A stretch of DNA of 64,000 bases. It comes from Palsa-883 sp963847615. Its GTDB lineage: Bacteria > Pseudomonadota > Alphaproteobacteria > Acetobacterales > Acetobacteraceae. Made by a program: the position numbers and the translations under genes. The notes under the pieces were generated by a model. It was given only the letters and a program-made list of their open reading frames with translations, was not told the DNA's origin and ran no database searches. Location of the stretch: positions 1-64,000 of the forward strand of contig CAWKAN010000022.1 in the NCBI GenBank assembly GCA_963847615.1, given 5' to 3'. Within the stretch, counting starts at the first letter, position 1; each line of letters starts with the position of its first letter. Shown here piece after piece: positions 42,517 to 50,066 of this stretch.

Positions 42517-44960
42517 GGGCGGGGCGCCTGCGACGCCGGTGAGGATTTCGATCGGGGCAGGTGGGACGCCGGCGAGGGGTTCGTCGCGGGTGCCACCCTC
42601 ACCCGGCACGCTTCGCGCGCCGACCTCTCCCGCAAGCGGGAGAGGTATCTGGCGGTGACCGGTTCTCGTTCGGTTGGCTCCGGCGGCGCATTGTCGGGCA
42701 CGCCTATTGCGCGGCAGAGCGTCGTTCGCAGCGTGGCGGCGGAGAAATGCGTGCGGGCATAGGCGAGGCCCGCGCGGCTGCGTGCCGCCCACAGCACGTC
42801 ATCGCGGAGCAGCGCAACGATCGCGGCGGCGAGCGTCGTCGCCGTGCCGCACACCGCGGCGACGGCGTCGAGGCCGGGCAGCCCCTGCGCGCCGACATCG
42901 GTGGTGACCAGCGGCACGCCCTCGCGCAGCGCCTCGACCACCTTGCGCTTCACCCCCGCGCCGTGGCGCAGCGGCACGATGGCGACGCGCGCATCCGCAT
43001 ACCAGGCGCGCAGCATCGCATCGCTGACATCGGCGGCGATGGTGACGTCGGCGGCGGCAAGGGCGCGCACCCGTGCGGTCGGCTGCGAGCCGACGATCGC
43101 CAGGCGGGTCAGCGGCGCGTGGCGGCGGACCAGCGGCATGATGTCGCGCACCAGCCAGCACGCCGCATCCTCGTTCGGCGGATGGGCGAAGCCGGCGACG
43201 AACAGCAGCGTCCGCCCCGGCACCGGCGGGTGCGGCGGCGCGAAATCGGCGAAGCCGTAGGGTTGCACCGCGCGCGCAACGACGCCGGGCTCCAGCGCGA
43301 CGACACGCTCGACCTCGGCCTGCGAGGGGTAGAGCACGACATCGGCGGCACGCCAGACGCGCCGCTCCCGCCGCAGCATGCGTTCCGCGGCGCGGGCCAG
43401 CCTGGTGTCCCGCGCCGCCGCCGCGCACTGGCGCATGCGGTCGTGGTGCAGGTCGTGGCCGTAGAAGGCGACGCGTGCGCGGCTGGCTTGCCGCAGCAGC
43501 GGGAGATAGCGCTCGGCCACGTCGGGGCGGCTCAGCAGGACATGGTCCAGCGCCGCGCCGTTGCGCGCGATCCAGTCGATGAACTGCCGCCAGGTGCCGC
43601 ACCGCGCCTCGACGCCCAGGGCCTGCAACGCCGCCGCATAGCGGCGGTTGGGCGCCGGGCAATCCGACCAGAACTTGACCACCGCGCCGGCCTGCACCAG
43701 CGCCTGGACGAATTCCAGCATGCTGCGCGAGCCGGCGTCGCGATCCGGTTCGGGCAGGCGGTGGTCGATCACCAGCACCACGTTGCGCGCCCGCGCCCGA
43801 TCGCGCGCGCGCAGCAGCTGGGTGCCGGGGGGGAAATGTTCCGTCGCCAACACGTCGGCCCAGCGCGCGACGAAGCGGTCGCGATTGATCTCCTGGCAGG
43901 CCTTGATCCCCTGCGTCGGGTCGGTGCCGTGCGAGGCGCCTTCGAGATGCACCACGACGGCGCGCGGCTGGTACAGCACCTGGTAGCCGGCGGCACGCAG
44001 CCGGAAGGCGAGATCGGAATCCTCGAAATAGGCCGGCGCGTAGCGCGGATCGAAGCCGCCGAGGGCGGCGAAGGCCGCGCGCGGCACCAGCAGGGCGGCG
44101 CCGGAGCAATAATCCACCTCGCGCACGTAATTGTATTCGGGCTGGTCCGGATCGTCGCCGCGGCCGTAGTTCCAGCCGGTGGCGTCGTTCCAGATGATCC
44201 CGCCGGCTTCCTGCAGCCGCCCGTCGGGGTAGATCAGCTTGGCGCCGACCGCGCCCACGCCCGGCCGGGCCAGCGCCAGGGCCAACATCGCGTCGAGCCA
44301 ACCGGCGCAGGGCTCGGTGTCGTTGTTCAGGAACAGCAGGTAGGCGCCGGCGGCCGATTTGGCGGCTGCGTTGCAGGTGCGCAGGTAGCCGAGGTTGCGG
44401 GTTTGCCGGATCAGCCGGATGCCCTCGACCCGGTCGAGCTGCGCCACCGCGGGATCGGCTGAGGCGTCATCGACGACGATCACCTCGATCGGCACGGAAG
44501 GCGGATGGGCGGCGAGCGCGGCCAGGCAACGCAACGTGCAGGGAACCTGACCATAGGTCGGGATGATGATCGACACCGTGGGACGCGCCGCCCGGCCCAC
44601 CCGAAAGCGGGCCGGCACGCGGGGCGCCAGCTCCGCCCGCGGCGGCGTACCCAGGACGTGCGTGCCCAGGACGTGCGGGCCCAGGACGTGCGTGCCAGGA
44701 ATGTGCGCGCGAGGGACCTGCCCGGCAGCGGCGCGCCGGACACGCCGGGCGCGCGTCCATGCGCCGAGGCGCTGGCGCAGTTGCAGGGTCACGCTCCACC
44801 ACAGCAAGCGGAAGACGCACCGCAACAGCGCCGCGAGATGCCCCTTCCGGCTGGCGAGACGCTGGTCCGCGCGCAGGGCCAGAAGCGCGGCGGCCTCGCA
44901 ACCAAGGTCCCACGCCCGGATCTGCCAGGGCAGCTGCATCGCCGGTCCGCTGGTCTGCAT
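42282..44960 (-). CDS. Dual-domain glycosyltransferase (GT2 plus GT4-like), 3' end uncertain
   Basis: About 892 residues if read to the stop at 42282. The GT2 domain begins near residue 100: TVSIIIPTYGQVPCTLRCL, VIVVDDASADPAV, LLFLNNDTEPCAGWLDAML and FEDSDLAFRLRAAGYQ. A second, GT4-like domain covers about 380-720, with LLFVAGFAHPPNEDAACWLV and VPLRHGAGVKRKVVEALREG. Such fusions build surface polysaccharides. After CRAIGVPDNA (near 42690) the frame leaves protein-like sequence, crosses a dispersed repeat and runs antisense through 235 bp of metC. The true stop may have been lost or frame-shifted. A 15-bp repeat gives HVLGT units near residue 88. Start ATG 44960. Confidence 0.8.
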   Translation of the reverse strand: MQTSGPAMQLPWQIRAWDLGCEAAALLALRADQRLASRKGHLAALLRCVFRLLWWSVTLQLRQRLGAWTRARRVRRAAAGQVPRAHIPGTHVLGPHVLGTHVLGTPPRAELAPRVPARFRVGRAARPTVSIIIPTYGQVPCTLRCLAALAAHPPSVPIEVIVVDDASADPAVAQLDRVEGIRLIRQTRNLGYLRTCNAAAKSAAGAYLLFLNNDTEPCAGWLDAMLALALARPGVGAVGAKLIYPDGRLQEAGGIIWNDATGWNYGRGDDPDQPEYNYVREVDYCSGAALLVPRAAFAALGGFDPRYAPAYFEDSDLAFRLRAAGYQVLYQPRAVVVHLEGASHGTDPTQGIKACQEINRDRFVARWADVLATEHFPPGTQLLRARDRARARNVVLVIDHRLPEPDRDAGSRSMLEFVQALVQAGAVVKFWSDCPAPNRRYAAALQALGVEARCGTWRQFIDWIARNGAALDHVLLSRPDVAERYLPLLRQASRARVAFYGHDLHHDRMRQCAAAARDTRLARAAERMLRRERRVWRAADVVLYPSQAEVERVVALEPGVVARAVQPYGFADFAPPHPPVPGRTLLFVAGFAHPPNEDAACWLVRDIMPLVRRHAPLTRLAIVGSQPTARVRALAAADVTIAADVSDAMLRAWYADARVAIVPLRHGAGVKRKVVEALREGVPLVTTDVGAQGLPGLDAVAAVCGTATTLAAAIVALLRDDVLWAARSRAGLAYARTHFSAATLRTTLCRAIGVPDNAPPEPTEREPVTARYLSRLRERSAREACRVRVAPATNPSPASHLPRSKSSPASQAPRPYRPKPRNTPSPCSRSAIRSETSSSPICSRTSGPANGALAVRVRKPVVGSARLSNPPQEAPMPNSARASTNAWVLSTE
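42596..42650. repeat. Dispersed CCCTCACCCGGC...GACCTCTCCCGC repeat
   Basis: Matches the copy near 11763-11820. It contains the self-complementary CTCTCCCGCAAGCGGGAGAG and so can fold. It sits at the 3' end of the double glycosyltransferase, where it has been translated into the tail RYLSRLRERSAREACRVRV. Confidence 0.75.
44650..44709 (-). repeat. 15-bp tandem repeat, about 4 units, in the glycosyltransferase gene
   Basis: Units CCCAGGACGTGCGTG at 44650, 44665 and 44680, with a diverged, slightly shorter one following. Encodes HVLGT/HVLGP/HIPGT repeats just before the GT2 domain. Confidence 0.88.
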
Positions 44961-45161
44961 GCTCGACCTGCCGCTCACGGTCCTCGGCTTCGCTTTGGGC
45001 CGCGCGCGCGGCAATTGAGTGCGACTGTAGGAGCGGTCCGGGTTAAGACTTGGTAAAGCGTCGAACGCTCCCCACGTCCGCGCCGCCCATCTGCCTCGCC
45101 CGTCTGCCCGCTGCGTCTGCCCCCGCCGGTCCATTTCCGCCCCACAGCCGATCGAGCATCG

Positions 45162-45413
45162 ATGCCGCGTACCGCCGAACCTGCCCGCCCCAGCCTGGTC
45201 TGGTTTCGCGACGACCTGCGATTGGCCGATCACGCCGCGCTGCGCGCGGCCATGGCGGGCGGTCGGCCGGTGCTGGCGGTCTACGTGCTGGATGAGGTGG
45301 CCGCTGGGGCCTGGGCGCCGGGGGGCGCCCGGCGCTGGTGGCCGCACCACCGCCTGGCGGCGCTGGGCGCGCGGGCGCTGGCGGCCTTCGCCGCGCTCGG
45401 CGAGGCCGCCTGA
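45162..45413 (+). pseudogene. DNA photolyase N-terminal fragment
   Basis: 83 residues: RPSLVWFRDDLRLADHAALR, PVLAVYVLDE and GGARRWWPHHRLAALGARAL match the first 80 residues of deoxyribodipyrimidine photolyase or cryptochrome (about 480 residues). The rest, including the FAD domain, is missing; the frame stops at TGA 45411-45413. That TGA overlaps the ATG of the phosphoesterase gene, so a deletion seems to have joined the two. Without the FAD domain it cannot repair DNA. Confidence 0.85.
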
Positions 45414-46136
45414 TGGACGCGCAGCGACGCATCCCGCGCGGCGCCGCGCTGCGGGTGATCGGCGATGTGCACGGCGACGCCAAGGGCTTTGCCTATGCCA
45501 CGGCGACCGACCGGTTCATCGTGCAGCTTGGCGATCTGATCGATCACGGACCGGACAGCGCCGCGGTGCTGCGCGGCATGTTCGAGCTGATCGATGGCGG
45601 ACGCGGACTGTTCCTGCTTGGGAACCATGAGTTCAAACTGGCGCGGCAGCTATCCGGCCAGCCGATGCGCGCGGCGGCGGCACCGGCGGCGACGCTCGAC
45701 CAGCTTGACCAGGCGCTGCGCGCCAGGCTGCTGGCCGAGGTGCCGCGCGCGCCGCCTTGGCTGCGGCACGGCAACGCCGTCTTCGTGCATGGCGCTTTCC
45801 ATTCGGCAATGATCGAGGGCGCCCTCGCCCCGCGTCGGACTGGGGCGCCCCGGTCCCCTCCTGGCGCGCGCACTGTATGGCGAGCCGACCGGGCGGACGC
45901 AGCCGGACGGCTATCCGGAGCGCACGCTGCACTGGGTGGACCGCATTCCCGCCGGCCTGACCGTCTATTGCGGGCACGACCGGCGCAGCACCGATGGCCG
46001 GCCGTTGCGGCGCCACGGGGTCGGCGGCGGGACGGCGGTGTTCCTGGACACCGGCGCCGGCAAGGGCGGGCATTTGTCCTGGATCGACCTCGATCCGCCG
46101 GTGCCGTTTCAACCCGGCGGCGACAGCCGCTCGTAG
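45413..46136 (+). pseudogene. Metallophosphoesterase with a frameshift
   Basis: The first frame carries calcineurin-like motifs: GDVHGDAKGF, GDLIDHGPDS and GNHEFKL, then VFVHGAFHSAMIEGA. Around 45825-45840 the protein continues in the +1 frame as VGLGRPGPLLARALYGEPTG and then VYCGHDRRS, which supplies the last metal ligand, ending PFQPGGDSRS at 46136. One extra base explains this. Intact, it would be about 240 residues with all metal ligands, similar to diadenosine tetraphosphatase or serine/threonine phosphatase-like proteins. It overlaps the convergent DUF6134 gene by 28 bp. Confidence 0.8.
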
Positions 46137-46822
46137 TTGATCACCGAGCCGTCGGCGACGCTGAAGCGCATGCTCATCCAATGGCTTCCCGGATCGTACC
46201 AGAGATCCAGGTCGAGGTCGCCGGTCAGGCTGTAGCAGCGCGCCGGCGTCTCTGCGCCGGAGGCAAGCCGCACCGGCTCCACCCGTCGCGCGGTGACCCT
46301 GGGATGCACCAGGATGCCGTCCTGCGTGCCGATCATCGGCACGCGCAGCATGCGGGCATTCCAATAGGTCGTCGGCAGCGCGTCCGCGGGCGCGATGTAG
46401 CGGCTTGTGCCGCTGCCCTCGACCAGCAGGCCGGCTTCGACCCGGCGGGCCGACATGTGGAGCTGCGTGCCGTTGCGGTCGGTGTGCGCGTCCAGGCTGG
46501 CCAGCCGGCCATCGCGCCAGACCTCGGTGCTGCGGTGGGTGTAGCGAACCAGCGGGATCGGCCCGAGCTTGAACAGCACATCGGCGGCGATCCCGACCGC
46601 GAGCGTCCCATCGCGCAGCGTGAAGTCGAGCGTGTGCGTGCCGATCGCCGTGCCGTAGCGCATGACCCGGAAGGCAATCGCCCGCGATGGCGGAACCGAC
46701 AGGGCGGCGACACCGGGCGGCGGCGTGCCCATGGCCATCGCACGGCGCGCCGGAGCGACGCCGCAGGCCAGCGTGCCGACCAGCAGCGCCCGGCGATCGA
46801 TCAGCCGAGGCAGGCCTGACAT
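46109..46822 (-). CDS. DUF6134-like exported protein
   Basis: 237 residues with a twin-arginine-like signal: DRRALLVGTLACGVAPARRA, then MA. The mature part is beta-rich and has IAFRVMRYGTAIGTHTLDF, TEVWRDGRLASLDAHTDRNG, YWNARMLRVPMIGTQDGIL and GDLDLDLWYDP. I recognise it as similar to DUF6134 proteins, whose function is unknown. The single gene faces the broken phosphoesterase and is divergent from sixA. ATG 46822 has GGAGGGTCGG before it. Confidence 0.7.
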   Translation of the reverse strand: MSGLPRLIDRRALLVGTLACGVAPARRAMAMGTPPPGVAALSVPPSRAIAFRVMRYGTAIGTHTLDFTLRDGTLAVGIAADVLFKLGPIPLVRYTHRSTEVWRDGRLASLDAHTDRNGTQLHMSARRVEAGLLVEGSGTSRYIAPADALPTTYWNARMLRVPMIGTQDGILVHPRVTARRVEPVRLASGAETPARCYSLTGDLDLDLWYDPGSHWMSMRFSVADGSVINYERLSPPG

Positions 46823-46960
46823 CCGACCCTCCCACTGGCGTGATTTGCGGACAGGATTCGCGCCGATATTTTGCCCCCGGCCGCAACCCGCGACAAGTCC
46901 TGATCGACGTGGCAGAAATGGCGGCGCCGCGCCGCGCCACGAGAGAACTGTCCTGATCCG

Positions 46961-47527
46961 ATGCCGATGCGCCAACTCCTGCTGCTGCGTCATGCGAAGT
47001 CCTCCTGGGACGACAAAGGGGTCTCCGACCGGGAGCGACCGCTCAGCGCGCGCGGGCGGCGGGCGGCGGCGGCGATGCGCCGGGCGATGCACGAGCTTGG
47101 CCTGGCGCCCGACATCGTCCTGGTGTCGCCCGCGCGCCGCACAAGCGAGACGCTGGCGGCGCTGGAACCCTGGGACGACGCGCCGCTGATCGAACCGATG
47201 GAGAAGCTCTACCTCGCCACCGCGCCGCAGCTGCTCGATGTGCTGCGCGAGATGCCCGAGACGGCGCGCAGCGTGCTGCTGATCGGCCACAATCCCGGGC
47301 TGCACGAGCTGGCGTTGCTGCTGGTGGGGCCGCACGCGGCGCCGGCGGAGCACCATGGGGCCGGGCGCGCGGTCAAGCGGCTGGCGGAGGGCTACCCGAC
47401 CGGCGCCCTGGCGGAATTCGGCATCGCCCTGGCGTGGCGGAAACTCGACAGCGGCGGCGGCCAACTGGTCCGCTTCCTCCGCCCACGCGACCTGCCGCAG
47501 GATGACGACGACGCGGCCGAGGCGTGA
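46961..47527 (+). CDS. sixA: SixA-type phosphohistidine phosphatase
   Basis: 188 residues of the histidine phosphatase superfamily. LLLLRHAKSSWDDKGVSDRE places the catalytic His at residue 11. ARRTSETLAAL carries the second Arg, and LIGHNPGLHELALLL the second His. SixA removes phosphate from histidine phosphotransfer domains. Its stop overlaps the start of a CYTH/CHAD protein; the pairing of SixA and CHAD suggests a link to phosphohistidine or polyphosphate metabolism. Confidence 0.92.
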   Translation: MPMRQLLLLRHAKSSWDDKGVSDRERPLSARGRRAAAAMRRAMHELGLAPDIVLVSPARRTSETLAALEPWDDAPLIEPMEKLYLATAPQLLDVLREMPETARSVLLIGHNPGLHELALLLVGPHAAPAEHHGAGRAVKRLAEGYPTGALAEFGIALAWRKLDSGGGQLVRFLRPRDLPQDDDDAAEA

Positions 47528-49053
47528 GCGTGCTGGAGCTCGTCCTGGCGCCGGGCGACGCCGATCGGCTGCTGCGCCTCAAATGGCTGGCGGGACTGCG
47601 GGTGGGCCGGATGCGGCGCCGCGCGCGCGCCATCGTCTGGCACGACACCGCGGATGGCGCGCTGGCGCGGGACGGCTTGGCGCTGGCGCTGGCGGGGGGC
47701 AGTTGGCGGCTTGAGTGTCTGGTGCCGGGGGCGGCGCCATGGCCGCCGGGCACGCCGGCGCCGGTGATCGAACAGGCCGCGTCACTCGACCGGATCAGCC
47801 ATGCGTTGCCGGCGGGTGTGGTCCCGGCGGGTCTCGTCCCGGCGGGTCTTGTCCAGGTGGCGCGGTTCGACGGATCGCACAGCGCCCTGCCGCTGCGCCG
47901 AGATGGCGTGGCCCTGACCCTGGAGTTGACGCAGGGCACCGTGGGATGGGCTCGACGGCGACGGCCCGCCTGCCGCGTGACCCTGACGGGCGAGGCCGCC
48001 GCGGTCATCGAGCTGGCCCAGGCGCTGACCGAGGACGTCAACATCGCGGTTCCCACCGCCAGCCTGGCCGCCGAGGCGCGCGCCGCGGCGACCGCCACCG
48101 CCCCTGCCCCACGCCACCGCGGCGCCCCGCAACTGCCGGGCGGGCTGAGCGTGCCCGATGCGTTCAGCCGCGTGGTCGGGCAGATGCTCGACGCGATCCT
48201 GGCCAAGGCGCCGCAGGCCACGGACTGGCGCGAGGGGCCGGACCCGGTGCACGAGATGCGCGTCGCCGTACGCCGACTGCGCTCCTCGCTGGCGCTGTTC
48301 CGCCCGGCGATCGGCTGCCCCGCGGTAGACGCTGCCTCGCTGCTGCTGAAGGCGCTCGCCGAGCACCTGGCGCCGGCGCGCGAGTGGGACGTGTTCGTCA
48401 TCGAGACCGTCGCCGCCGTCGCCGCGGTACTGCCGGAGGACGCCAGCCTGCGCCGCCTGCGCGCCGCCGCCGAGCGGCGTCGCCGGCAGGCCTATGCCGC
48501 GCTGCGCGACTGGCTGGCGGGCCCCGAGTTTCGCCGCATCGGCATCACCCTGGCCGGCCTCGCCGGGGAGCGGACCTGGCTGCCACCCCCGGAGGCGGCG
48601 CAGGCGCCACAGGCGGTTGCACAGGCGGCGGCGCAGGCGGCGACACAGGCCATGGGCCTGGAGGACTTCGCTCGCCGCGCCCTGGCGCGCCGGCTGCGCA
48701 AGCTGACCGCCGCCGGCGCGTCGATCGAGCAGGTTGATGCGGCCGGCCTGCACGCGCTCCGGCTGCGCGCCAAACGGCTGCGCTACGCCGCCGAGGTGTT
48801 CGCGCCGCTCTATTCGGCCAAGGCCACCCGCCGCTTCCTGCGGCGCCTGGCGAAACTGCAGGACCGGCTGGGCCACTTGAATGACGGCACCGTGGCGCAG
48901 GCGCTGCTGGCCGAACTCGGGGCCACCAGCGGGCCGCGCGCCCATGCCGCCGGATTGGTGCTTGGGTTCCTGGCTGCGCGTGCCGAGGACGCGCGCAGCC
49001 GCATCGGCAAAGCCTGGGCACGGTTCCACCGCCTGCCGCCGTTCTGGCGCTGA
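47524..49053 (+). CDS. CHAD-domain protein with degenerate CYTH-like N-terminus
   Basis: 509 residues. The C-terminal CHAD domain (about 220-500) has the conserved histidines: DPVHEMRVAVRRLRSSLALF and GLHALRLRAKRLRYAAEVFA, with LQDRLGHLNDGTVAQ. CHAD proteins bind polyphosphate. The N-terminal 200 residues resemble a CYTH triphosphatase in layout, but the ExExK signature is replaced by LELVLAP, so catalysis is doubtful. A 15-bp repeat (VPAGL) and an Ala/Gln-rich run (AQAVAQAAAQAATQA-like) interrupt the linker parts. GTG 47524 overlaps the sixA stop. Confidence 0.9.
   Translation: MSVLELVLAPGDADRLLRLKWLAGLRVGRMRRRARAIVWHDTADGALARDGLALALAGGSWRLECLVPGAAPWPPGTPAPVIEQAASLDRISHALPAGVVPAGLVPAGLVQVARFDGSHSALPLRRDGVALTLELTQGTVGWARRRRPACRVTLTGEAAAVIELAQALTEDVNIAVPTASLAAEARAAATATAPAPRHRGAPQLPGGLSVPDAFSRVVGQMLDAILAKAPQATDWREGPDPVHEMRVAVRRLRSSLALFRPAIGCPAVDAASLLLKALAEHLAPAREWDVFVIETVAAVAAVLPEDASLRRLRAAAERRRRQAYAALRDWLAGPEFRRIGITLAGLAGERTWLPPPEAAQAPQAVAQAAAQAATQAMGLEDFARRALARRLRKLTAAGASIEQVDAAGLHALRLRAKRLRYAAEVFAPLYSAKATRRFLRRLAKLQDRLGHLNDGTVAQALLAELGATSGPRAHAAGLVLGFLAARAEDARSRIGKAWARFHRLPPFWR
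47809..47853 (+). repeat. 15-bp tandem repeat, 3 units, in the CHAD gene
   Basis: CCGGCGGGTGTGGTC, CCGGCGGGTCTCGTC and CCGGCGGGTCTTGTC follow directly, giving AGVVP/AGLVP repeats in frame. Unit differences are mostly silent or conservative. Confidence 0.85.
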
Positions 49054-49172
49054 GCAGGAAGGGCGGGGCGCCGCCCTTGGCGGGGTTCCAAGGGGCAGCG
49101 CCCCTTGGTGGGCTTGGGCCGCGAAGAGCGGACCAAGGGAGCGAAGCCCCTGGCCTTGCTTCGCCTCCCCCT
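49054..49172. repeat. Reduced copy (E) of the nested-palindrome element
   Basis: Contains the outer modules GGGCGGGGCGCCGCCCTTGG and GGGGTTCCAAGGGGCAGCGC seen in copies B and C, and GAAGCCCCTGGCCTTGCTTC at the right, but lacks the central 58-bp hairpin. It lies between the convergent CHAD and lexA genes. Confidence 0.7.
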
Positions 49173-49184
49173 GACGCCCGAGGT

Positions 49185-49937
49185 TCAGTAGCGGCGCAGC
49201 AGCGCCACCATACGGCCCTGGACCTTGACCCGCTCGGCCGGGAAGATGCGGGTTTCGTGCCGCACGTTGCAGGGTTCCAGCGCGATCGAGTTGCCGCGCC
49301 GGCGCAGGCGTTTCAGCGTGACCTCGGACTCGTCCACCAGCGCCACCACGATCTGCCCGTTCTCCGCGGTCTCGCCCTTGCGGATCAGCACGGTGTCGCC
49401 GTCCAGGATGCCGGCCTCGATCATCGAGTCCCCGGCGACCTCCAGCGCGTAGTGCTCGCCGCTGCCGAGCATCGCCACCGGAACCTCGATCTGCGCGTCG
49501 CTGTCGCGCAGCGCCTCGATCGGCAGGCCGGCGGCGATGCGGCCATACAGCGGCAGTTGGATCGCGGCCGCCTCGCCGGCGGCGCGGACGCCGGGAATGC
49601 GCTGGGAGAAGTCGCCCTGGATCACATTCGGCGAGAAGCCGGCGAGCCCGGCGCCCGCTGGTGCCGCGCCGGGGGCAGGCGCGCCGGCGGACGGCTCGCC
49701 GACCGGCACGGCGGTGCGCGATACCTGCGGCAGGCGGATCACCTCCAGCGCGCGGGCGCGATGATGGCGACGCTGCAGGAAGCCGCGTTCCTCCAGCGCG
49801 GTGATCAGCCGATGGATGCCGGACTTTGACTTGAGCTGCAGCGTGTCCTTCATTTCCTCAAAGCTGGGGGAGAAGCCGGTCTCCCGCAGGTGACGGTCGA
49901 TGAACATGAGCAACTCGTGTTGCTTGCGGGTCAGCAT
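49185..49937 (-). CDS. lexA: LexA repressor
   Basis: 250 residues. LexA represses SOS genes and cuts itself when RecA is activated. The winged HTH is at 1-65 (LTRKQHELLMFIDRHLRETG, SPSFEEMKDTLQL). A 45-residue Ala/Pro/Gly linker is longer than in E. coli, as usual for alphaproteobacteria. The cleavage site is probably Ala136-Gly137 in YGRIAAGLP. Ser171 (AGDSMIEAG) and Lys209 (EVTLKRL) form the catalytic pair. An SOS box overlaps its own promoter. ATG 49937 begins the conserved MLTRKQ; 17 further upstream codons are open but lack signals. Confidence 0.97.
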   Translation of the reverse strand: MLTRKQHELLMFIDRHLRETGFSPSFEEMKDTLQLKSKSGIHRLITALEERGFLQRRHHRARALEVIRLPQVSRTAVPVGEPSAGAPAPGAAPAGAGLAGFSPNVIQGDFSQRIPGVRAAGEAAAIQLPLYGRIAAGLPIEALRDSDAQIEVPVAMLGSGEHYALEVAGDSMIEAGILDGDTVLIRKGETAENGQIVVALVDESEVTLKRLRRRGNSIALEPCNVRHETRIFPAERVKVQGRMVALLRRY

Positions 49938-50006
49938 GGCGGCGTTTTGTCTCCCTGCGGGCGCCGCGTCCGGGTGAACGCGGAACAAACCAGCAACTGG
50001 CTGGTC

Positions 50007-50036
50007 GTTCTACGGAGGTTCGCATACAATCGTCAA
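50007..50036 (-). promoter_or_regulatory. lexA promoter with SOS box
   Basis: GTTC (50007-50010) and GTTC (50018-50021) are separated by exactly seven bases, the alphaproteobacterial LexA site. On the minus strand TTGACG (50036-50031) and GTAGAA (50013-50008), 17 bp apart, make a plausible -35/-10 pair, so the box overlaps the promoter and would allow autoregulation. Confidence 0.85.
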
Positions 50037-50066
50037 GGATTCGTATCCGGAGCCCGTCCGGGCGGC

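Noticed and set aside
42561..44462. Plus-strand frame of 633 codons opposite the glycosyltransferase
   Set aside because: Antisense shadow with no recognisable domain; the opposite strand has clear GT2 and GT4-type motifs.
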